DNA of 64,000 nt from Trissonchulus latispiculum (lineage: Eukaryota > Nematoda > Enoplea > Enoplida > Ironidae). The translations under genes and the position numbers were made by a program. This document shows, in pieces, positions 56,052 through 64,000 of this stretch; positions within the stretch are counted from its first letter, which is position 1; each line of letters opens with the position of its first letter. The notes under the pieces are model-generated. The model searched no databases. It had not been told where the DNA came from and worked only from the letters and a program-made list of their open reading frames with translations. The DNA lies in assembly GCA_030248195.1 (NCBI GenBank), contig JASAND010019857.1, positions 124,001-188,000 on the forward strand, written 5' to 3'.

Positions 56052-57680
56052 CTAAATGTTTATATCTAAATTAGATTAAAACAATAATTTCTGAAATATT
56101 CTAAAATTGCTTGCCTATTTCTAGAAATCAGCAATTTAAGAAATTACCGACGTACGCAAATAATAAATATATTTGTAATAAGCCTACATATAAGACTTGT
56201 AATTATAATTAATGAATTATAAACATCAATATCTTAAGAGTCGACCCCTATAATATGTGTAAAGTGTCTGGAGACATTGTGAAAAACGGGGTCATTTTTT
56301 GTGACCCATTCGACCCAAACGCAAGTTTGACCCAGACCCAAGGCGACCAATAAAATTTCAAAATTTGGAGACCCAGAACAAAATGCATCAAGAATTTTTG
56401 AGACCCAGGTCCAAATGACCCACTAGAATAATGAGACCTAGCCTGACTTTGCTTTAACGTGATTGTGTAATGTGGGTAATAACGTCCCCGTTATCACCCC
56501 CCTTCCAAGCCCTTTTATAATTCCCACTTTCACTGTTTTCCTAAAACTCCCCCAAAATCCCCCCACAATTCCCCAAATTCCCCATAAATATTGTATTTCT
56601 ATAATTGTTGGGAAGTCCGATAATTATGTATTATTTTGTATGTAAACCCCTCCCCTAAATATTGTGCAGTGCTAACTTTATGCTCGTCTTTTAAAAATAT
56701 CTAAAATTGTCTATTTTTGAGCGTAAACTTAACATTGCACATATTTCCTTTTCTTGTTGGCTTTGCGAAGATAGACCCTCCCGTTCCCAACGCATGACAA
56801 AATTCTCCTTGAATGATTACATCACCCTTTCATCAGTCGGGAGTTTGACAAGTCACCGTGCGGCTGTTTATCTGAGATTGGGGCCCCACCCTCACCTGTC
56901 TACACCTAAAAGTGTAAGTTTCTAGTTTTCGATTTTTCTTTTAAAAACCCCTTTCTAACTCCTTTTCTAACTGTTTCCTGACTCTAATCCCCTTTCCTTT
57001 TTGCTTATTTTTCAAGTTAATCCCTAACTTTCCCCCCCCCCTTCCTTTTCCCACCTAATTAGCGGGGTTGCCCCCGTTCCCTCCCCCGGGTCTAACTTCA
57101 CTAGCTAAGTCCCCTCCCCAATTTTATTTTATTGTTCCGCTGCCCTATTTGTTGCTGGTCCCCCATTCCTTTGTCTCTGTTCCCTTTTGTGCCCCTTTTC
57201 CTGTTTCTGTGCGGGTAGCCCGCTGTACCTTGTCCGTCTTGTCCGGATACCGCCGGACGGACTTTATTGTATTATCCCTGCCCTGTGCCTTCCCAATAAA
57301 CCTATCAGTTGTCTGCTATCTATTTTAATTAATTAATTTACTAAGCTCTAATTAGTTTGATTTATTTTTCTAGCTAGGTAGAGCTCTGGGGCTAGCCCGG
57401 AGCTGACTTATAACTGAGCCTATTTTTGTGTGTGTGTCCCCCCAATTTTGTTAGGCGCCCCGTTGGCGTCCCCCAAAAGTGTCCATCTCCCCCTTGGCGA
57501 GGCAAGTCGGTGGTAGAGAGCCGCCTGGACTAAATATCTCCACCCGCAGTCGTAGGTCAGCGTCTTGCGCACAGTTCCATTTGTAAAATTGGGGCGTGAG
57601 CTCAGCGGTTAAAATCCCTAGCTCCCTCATATTTTACATTAGGCTGCCAGCTCTAGGCTCTCCCCTTTTATATTTTTCTA
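56052..57680. other. Gene-free stretch with repeat remnants
   Basis: 56240-56280 is a half copy of the hairpin-headed family (GTCGACCCCTATAATATGTG, then CTGGAGACATTGTG). 56283-56440 reiterates GACCCA about seven times. 56460-57650 is C/T-rich with short open frames (56707-56925, 57068-57328) that show no known domain. Confidence 0.5.
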
Positions 57681-57693
57681 TGCAAGTGTTTAA

Positions 57694-58701
57694 GGTGCTG
57701 GTATCGTTTTGTGCAGTGCTTTTGTGGGTATTTTTTGAAACGCCATAACTTTCGCACTTTTGTGAGTTGGAAAGAGCTTTATACATCATTTTAAAGCTTA
57801 TAATCTGTAGATTCTCGTGAGAATACGAAACTAGTAAAAATCCGCAAAAAATAGCGAAAATTTTCTGACATACTGACATGTGACAGGCTGAATATAGACC
57901 AAAAACTTTTGAACATCGATTTCTCAAAACTGTGGAATCGGCCAAAAGTTTTTCTTGTGCTGTCCTATAAAGAACATGTGGGCCGAGGGACATTTTTTTG
58001 GATTTGGCTCAGCAGGTCTTAACGGTCAAGAAAATCCATTAAATGTGCGGTGACACGAAATTTCGCAACTTTGTATTCAGTTTTTTCGCAACTGGAGACG
58101 TTTTAGCTCAAACCAAGAAAAATGTCCCTCCGCAATAGTGCGAATTCTCATCCTGCCAAAAATCACGCGAATCCATTGGGTAGTTTTTGAGAAATCGATG
58201 TTCAAAACAAAATAATCGCAGTTTTGCCAAAATGGTTTTTCGGCCAAATCTCTAGCTTAGAGCAACAAACTCCGGCTAATAGGCATTGATAAAATGTGCA
58301 ATGAGACCGTGTATCGATCAAGTATAAATAAACCAAAATTGTCCGTGCGATTTGGTAGTAATTTTGAAAAAACTGAATTTCTCGAAAACGGCCATTTTTG
58401 GACCCCAAAAATAGTTTTTTGCTTATACTTACTTAACCACAAGAGATACCTCAAAAGTTGTAAAAGCAAAAATGTTCATTTTTGTGCCCTCTTTCCAGCC
58501 ATGCCAACCAATCTGGTGTCTCGACTATGTGCTGAGAGGATAATGGCAAAAACCAAAAATTTCTTATCTTTGCACCTAAAAATGCGGGACTGGTCCCAGA
58601 ATGTTAAAGAGCACCGAAATAGTATATTTGGCAAGTTTCATCCACTTTCATAAAGAATTAAAGCCTATAGGGTCAAATTTACACAAAACGATACCAGCAC
58701 C
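57694..58701. mobile_element. TTAA-flanked TIR element (piggyBac-like MITE), copy 1
   Basis: Perfect 20-bp TIRs GGTGCTGGTATCGTTTTGTG and its reverse complement lie directly inside TTAA on both sides (57690-57693, 58702-58705). About 1 kb, with no intact transposase. TTAA duplication is the hallmark of piggyBac-type integration. A second copy lies at 61585-62591 and a fragment near 15.5 kb. Confidence 0.8.
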
Positions 58702-58746
58702 TTAAGTTCAGACATAGGCGTGTGACTTTTTTGGTGGATTCTGACT

Positions 58747-58937
58747 GGCCAGTTTAACCAAACGTTGGGTGAAAATTGCTATAGGACCAAACTCAGTTTG
58801 GCAGTTTGGTGGTAGTTTGGTGGAAGTTTGGTGGAAGTTTGGTGCATGTTTACATCATCAAACTTCCACCAAGCTTTCACCAAACTTGAGTTTGGCCCGG
58901 GTTTGGTTTGGCGAAAGTTTGGTGGTGTAAACTGGCC
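58747..58937. mobile_element. MITE with GTTTGGTGG words
   Basis: Inverted ends GGCCAGTTTAACC and GGTGTAAACTGGCC. The interior reiterates AGTTTGGTGGA on one strand, then its complement on the other. Confidence 0.65.
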
Positions 58938-59079
58938 TTTATAGACAGCTCCCTGATAACCTCTTAAATGCTCTCCTAACCTAGGAGGGTACTTAGAAGA
59001 AACTGTTGCAACGGGACCCAAATTCAAAGACAGTTTATGTCTTGTCTTCAAATGTGATAATCTTCACTGTGTGGGCCTA

Positions 59080-59767
59080 TTTCTTTAAAGATTAAAGTGG
59101 TCGGATTAAACGGATCAAAAATCAGCCGGATTAAAGTTTTAATTGCTGTTTCTTTAAGGCTGGATTAAACGGATTAAACGGATTAAAATTAACTCGTTTA
59201 ATCCGACCATTTTTAATCCGCGGATTAAACGAGCTGATTTTAATTCATTTAATCTGCCACTAAAGAAAGAGCTATTAAAAATTTTAATCCGCCAACTTTT
59301 AATCCGTTTAATCCGCGTAACTGCACGAGGATTAGAAACTAGTTGAAAATACAGGCGACGGATTAAACGGATTAAAATTAATCTTTAAAGAAACAGCCAT
59401 TAAGCAGGTTGGGTTAAACTCGTTGATTTTTTAATCCGAAGTGTGAATAAAGAAACAGGATTAGATTAAAATTTTAATCCTAGGTGCATTAAAGAAATAG
59501 GATAAATTTAATCCGTTTAACTCGTTTAACACGCTGGATTAAATTTTAATCCGTTTAATCCGAGGTGCTATTTCTTTAATGCGAATAGATTTACCGTGGA
59601 CTGCACCAAAAAAGTTTAAGAATAGCTCCGGAATAGTAGAAGACTAACTACTAGTTTTCCATTCAAAAATAGGACTTAGTCTTCTGCTATTCCGCAGCTA
59701 TTCTGAAAGTTAGGTTGGTGCAGTCCAGGGTTAATCTAATCCGTTTAATTTTTAAAGAAACAGGACC
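59080..59767. mobile_element. MITE-like element built of GGATTA words
   Basis: About 22 copies of GGATTA or TAATCC occur on both strands in about 680 bp. Ends are related inverted sequences: GGGCCTATTTCTTTAAA at the left, and TTTAAAGAAACAGGACC at the right. A smaller inverted-repeat element (59598-59726) is nested inside. Confidence 0.65.
59598..59726. mobile_element. Small palindromic MITE
   Basis: 129 bp bounded by GGACTGCACC and GGTGCAGTCC. The arms continue to pair imperfectly (GAATAGCTCCGGAATAGTAG with CTGCTATTCCGCAGCTATTC). Confidence 0.75.
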
Positions 59768-59999
59768 TGTGACATCTAATGTTGCCATCAAAGAACAATA
59801 GCAGCAACAGCAATTTAAATTTTGCAAAGTCTTATCTCTGTAGTGTAGGAAATAAAATTGTCAGTTGAGCTCCTGTGAGCTGTGACCCAAAAAAATTTGA
59901 GACTCTGTAAGCTCGTTAATTTTTCAGAAATTCCAAATTTGGGACATTATTCTATTAATTCTAAATTGTCCGTATTTCATTTTTTCCTTACTTTTCTAG

Positions 60000-62900
60000 G
60001 ATTGTGGGCCCTGATTAATGTTGCCGGGATTGCTGAAAATTTCTGTCCTTCACTCTGGTGCACTACGGCAGACTTTCAGCGTACCCTAGAGGTCAATTTT
60101 CTTGGTCAGGTTAGGATGATCAATCAATTTTGCCCCTGATTCTGAAAACGGAGGGAAGAATTGTTCAAATGTGCAGTGTCCTTGCGTATGTAGGAACGCT
60201 GGGGACTGGAACCTATTCAGCGAGCAAATTTGCGATCAGAGGATACGCTGATGTATTAAGGTAAAATTTATTATTAACCCATCAACTTAACTTATTAACT
60301 TAGCCATTTGGTACAAGTGGTGATTTTGGTATCTTATTTTTTTAGGCAAGGTCCAGTTGCCGTTTGGCAATCTGGGCATTTGCTCTTTTTTCTTCAGCAC
60401 GTCCACCCTTATTTAGGAGAATATTTCGACACCTGCTTGAAAAATCTAGTTTCTATAGCATTCCGCCGGCTATGAAAATTGTGATGATTTCAAGCCCTGT
60501 TCGCTGCTTTCTACCAAATCCAGATCCGGCTGTAGTTCGTCGGCGGAAAAGTCGTTCCACCAGGTAATGAGATGATGTGCATTAAAATAACGTATAGTTT
60601 ACTCCATCTTAGAATCAGCACTTGCACCAAAAAATCAATTTATTGCTTTTCTGCAATGAAAGTTTAGCAAAATTCGTACTTTTCCCGACTTTGCCGGCTT
60701 CTAACTTTTTGTTAAGAAAAAAGCGTTGGGTTTAGAAATGTAATTTAATTCTCTATCGATTGGTGGTAGTCCCATCTCTCTAGGTGCTCTCAGTAAAAAT
60801 GGCAGTCAAAAATATAAAAAATCAGTAATTTTGAGCCGATTTCCCCGAGAAGTCTTAGACAGAAGAGGGTTAAAGAATAACATCAAAAATCAAAATTTGA
60901 TATTTTGACAGCCTTCCAGCACAGTTTTACTGTGTTTTAATCCCAAATAACGAATTTTAGATGAATTCGTGCAAAACTCACAAATCAAAACAACTGATTA
61001 AAGTGGTAAAAAATGCTGCAGTTCATAAAATGAATTCACTTTTATTTTTACGAGGGACCATAGCAACCGCGGCACACAAGGTGGTCGTTACATTGCTGCT
61101 CTCCGCAGACCATTTAAAATACAGACAAGAGGCGGAGAGGCGAAGATCAGGGGCAGAAACGTTGCCCATAACCTAGTCTGACCTGACGGTTAGTTACAGA
61201 CGCGCCAATTTCGAAAAAATGCTGCTCTAGATCTCGAGTTCTCAATAGTCTGTTTTCAATTATAAGAAGCTCTTCAGTTCTACTAACTATATGTAATTGT
61301 ATCGACGGTCTATTTTATTGTTGTAAACTATGTAAATTGCTGAAGCAGGTAAACAAAAAGTATGAATTCATATTATCAAAACATTCTCGAAAAGATCTCA
61401 AATTTCTCCGATTGAAATCGACCGGCGAACTCGGCTCTAGAGCTCGAGAAATTTTGCAACGTGACTTGCAATCCGATTTCTAAGCATTTAAAAAACTTAT
61501 ACTTAGTTCCGCTTACTTACTTACTTACTTTATTGTGATTTTAGTCAATTTAATTTACAATTACCACTTGTTTTAAAGATTTAAGGTGGTGGTTTCCTTT
61601 TGTGCAGTGCTTTTCTGATGACTTTTTGAAGCGCCAGAACTTTCGCAATTTTGGGAGTTGGAAAGAGCTTTATGCATCGTTTTAAAGCTTATTATCTGTA
61701 CATGTACATGAGCTTACGAAACTGGCAAAATTAGCAGAAACAGCAGAAATTTTCCGACATGCTGATGTCTAACAGGATGAATATAGACCAAAAATGTTTT
61801 AACATTAATTTCTTAAACTGAAGAATCGGCCAAAAGTTCTTTTTGTGCCACTATATGAAGGACATATGGGCCGAGGGACGTTTTTTTGGATTTGGCTCAG
61901 TAGGTCTTAACGGTCGAGAAAATCGGCCAAATGCACGGTACCACGAAATTTCGCAACTTTGCACTGAGTTTTCTTGCGACTCGATACGTTTTCGCCCAAA
62001 CCAAGAGAAACGTCCCTCCGCAGAAGTACGAATTTCGGTTCTGCCAAAAATCTCCGGAATCCGTCGAGTAGTTTTTGAGAAGTCGATGTTCGAAACAAAA
62101 TAATCGCAGTTTTGCCAAAATGATTTTCGGCCAAATCTCTAGCTGAAAGCAATAAAGTCCGGCTAATAGGCATTCATAAAATGTGCATTTGGACGATGTA
62201 TCGATTGAGTATAACTAAGCCAATTTTGTCCTAAACATGTGGCAGTAATTTTGAAAAAACAGATTTCCTTAAAAATGGCCATTTTTTGACCCTCAAAACA
62301 GTTTTTTGCTTATACTGACTTAACCATTGAAAATACCTCAATGGTTGTAACAGCAAAAATGTCAATTTTCGTGTCCTCTTTCCAGCCATTACAACCAATC
62401 CCGTGTCTTGTCTACCTACCTACTGGGAGCCTAAGGCCAAAAACCATAACTTTCTCATTTTTTGACCTAGAGACCCGTGACCGGTTCCAGAATGTTAAAC
62501 AGCACGGAAATAGGTTATTTCGTAAGTTTTAGCCATTTATGTAAAGGATTAAAGCCGTCAGACTCAAAAATACCCGAAGGAGACCAGCACCTTAAATGAT
62601 TTTTTGTTAAGATGTGAAGCTGCTCAGTTGGGAATCAAAGTCATCACAGTAGCGCCTGGATACCATCGTTAACGTAGACAAATTCGTTGATGAAGGGGAA
62701 GAGAAAAGACAGTCCCTGCCTGACTACCTGCAGAAAATATATACCTCAGCTTGGTACGAGAAATGTAAGCTCAGCCTTGTTGTTGATCCTGCTTCAGTCT
62801 TTGTAAATTTTATGTCAAACTTTGAAGGTCTTCCGGCCGAAAATCAGAGTTATCGAATTGAAAGCTATCTCGGCACATGATGAGACTAAAGAAATTCTAA

Positions 62901-63529
62901 CTAAATACCAGGAAGTGTGCAGTATAACAAGCGTCACACTCTTAGTTATTAAACTGGAGACCTGGCCTGCACGATAACGGCTGATCTACCCACAGTTAGT
63001 CACCTAGTGAGCGCCGCCTCACAAATCTGGTCTAAACAAAACGGGGGGTGCGCTCACTCGCTTATTTTCATGTGTTGAAGCTCGAAACGGTCTAGCTTAG
63101 CAGCAGTCACGTACACACTTTGTCAGTCGTCAGATCATGTCTCGAGTCGCTTGTCACTCTCTTAGTTATACTAGCTGTACTCGTTGAAAAGCGAATGAGT
63201 CACCCTAAACCCATTGTTTTTTTCCCGGAAGCGCTGAGGCAGTTTTGAGCAGCAAATTTCGCCTCGACTTCTAATCGATTAGGACTCTAATTTGTTGTGA
63301 CTAATTTAATTGGTTTCGGCATGTTTCAGCTAAAGCTGCCATGAGGGAAAGCATTGGCCAAATGTTGGCCCGGACAACATCAGGCGTAGTGGATACTTAC
63401 ATTCATGCGGTGACCGCTCGGTTTCCCAGATCCAACTATTTTGTGGGCCGCGATGCACTGGGATTCTTTCTTCCACTCACTTATTTGCCTGAACAGTTTA
63501 AGGCTTGGATTCTATCACAGTATATATAA
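60000..63529 (+). pseudogene. Short-chain dehydrogenase (retinol dehydrogenase / 17-beta-HSD type), 5' incomplete, two frame breaks
   Basis: SDRs of this type oxidise or reduce retinoids or steroids using NAD(P). Exon 60000-60260 encodes LWALINVAG (NNAG-like), LEVNFLGQ with the catalytic Asn, RIVQMCSVLAYVG with the Ser, and YSASKFAIRGY with Tyr and Lys. Exon 62612-62764 joins in phase (VLR|CEAAQLGIKVITVAPGY), and exon 63330-63529 ends in RFPRSNYFVGRDALGF, PLTYLPEQFK and a stop, the usual family C-terminus. Frame is lost at the T run 60128-60131 (one base short) and again near 62660-62665 just after APGY. The TGxxxGxG nucleotide-binding exon was not found upstream. A TTAA element ends 17 bp before the second acceptor. 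Pseudogene, or a real gene with sequence errors. Confidence 0.7.
61585..62591. mobile_element. TTAA-flanked TIR element (piggyBac-like MITE), copy 2
   Basis: Related end to end to the copy at 57694-58701. Left end GGTGGTGGTTTCCTTTTGTG, right end GACCAGCACC, flanked by TTAA at 61581-61584 and 62592-62595. Located in the SDR intron immediately before the acceptor region. Confidence 0.75.
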
Positions 63530-64000
63530 TTATCCTAATTATATAAATATTTATATATATAATTACTACTTACTTATTTTTCATTGGTATTCGTTGATAT
63601 TAATTTCAAAACAGGTTCACTGTAATGGCAAAGTAGCTAATCAGGAAACTGTATTTAGTGGTTAATTTCATAAAACTTCGTTAGTTCTCCGAAACTGTAT
63701 GTAGTAGACAGTTTGGCCTTAATGTACTGAGCATCTCGTAGACTAATTACACCAGGAAGAGTGCGATGTCGATTAAGCTACTTCTAATTGCTCTTGCTAA
63801 TAAGAACTGACTACATGACACTTGAGGACTGGATATTAATTTACAGGAATACAATTAAAAGTAATTGCTAAAACCGCAACCATCACGAAGCTTCGTCTGA
63901 CAATTTCTCCGCAAATCAACTGTAAGGGGGCTGAGATTGTTCGGAATTTTATTTTTATTTACTTATTTATTTAAATTTTATTTTAGAAACCTGACCGAAC
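63530..64000. other. AT-rich sequence after the SDR exon
   Basis: No exon, RNA gene or clear repeat is seen to the window end. No AATAAA lies close to the SDR stop codon. Confidence 0.5.

Noticed and set aside
56707..57328. Possible N-terminal exon(s) of the SDR gene
   Set aside because: No TGxxxGxG nucleotide-binding motif, and the frames do not connect in phase to the exon at 60000.

Overview
The window is nuclear DNA from an animal, most likely an invertebrate. Its genes are split into short exons by GT-AG introns, the best-preserved gene is an animal-type KDM6/UTX histone demethylase, and the AT-rich non-coding DNA is packed with small transposons. There is no bacterial gene organisation, CRISPR array or viral genome. 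I cannot name the phylum from sequence alone.

Layout. (1) 1-2286, + strand: the last three exons of an unidentified gene, which splice in phase to a stop at 2284. (2) About 2.3-16.5 kb: no convincing gene. It holds word-reiterated repeats, and between about 4.8-5.2 and 9.4-14.3 kb it carries an unusual density of perfect short stem-loops. (3) 16.5-20 kb: a transposon cluster, with four G/C-rich hAT-type MITEs and a 1-kb TRIM-like LTR element whose LTRs each contain a tRNA-like sequence. (4) 20.3-48.3 kb, + strand: a KDM6 gene, reconstructed exon by exon with consistent splice phases (N-terminal region, TPR repeats, Pro/Gly-rich linker, JmjC region, zinc-binding C-terminus). Its introns are filled with nested elements, including two related 3-4 kb units with 145-bp minisatellite arrays. 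(5) 48.3-54.4 kb: T-rich probable 3' UTR or intergenic DNA. (6) 54.4-55.8 kb, - strand: two exons of an unidentified gene whose last 92 bp have been copied in inverted orientation. (7) 56-59.8 kb: MITEs. (8) 60.0-63.5 kb, + strand: three exons of a retinol-dehydrogenase/17-beta-HSD-type short-chain dehydrogenase carrying two reading-frame breaks.

Main points of interest. The KDM6 locus lacks the exon that should carry the first half of the JmjC iron site. The gap lies exactly where a repeat unit sits, and the flanking exons are out of phase with each other, so the locus as assembled cannot make a JmjC demethylase. The TRIM-like element has TG...CA LTRs 98.6% identical to each other, a tRNA-Arg-like primer binding site, a polypurine tract, a 4-bp target duplication and a tRNA-like body inside each LTR. 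Many MITE-like elements here are each built from their own 6-8 bp word repeated on both strands, which may be transposase-binding arrays.

Limits: everything was read by eye. Family names come from motif recognition, no database search was run, and exon ends are inferred from splice consensus and phase.
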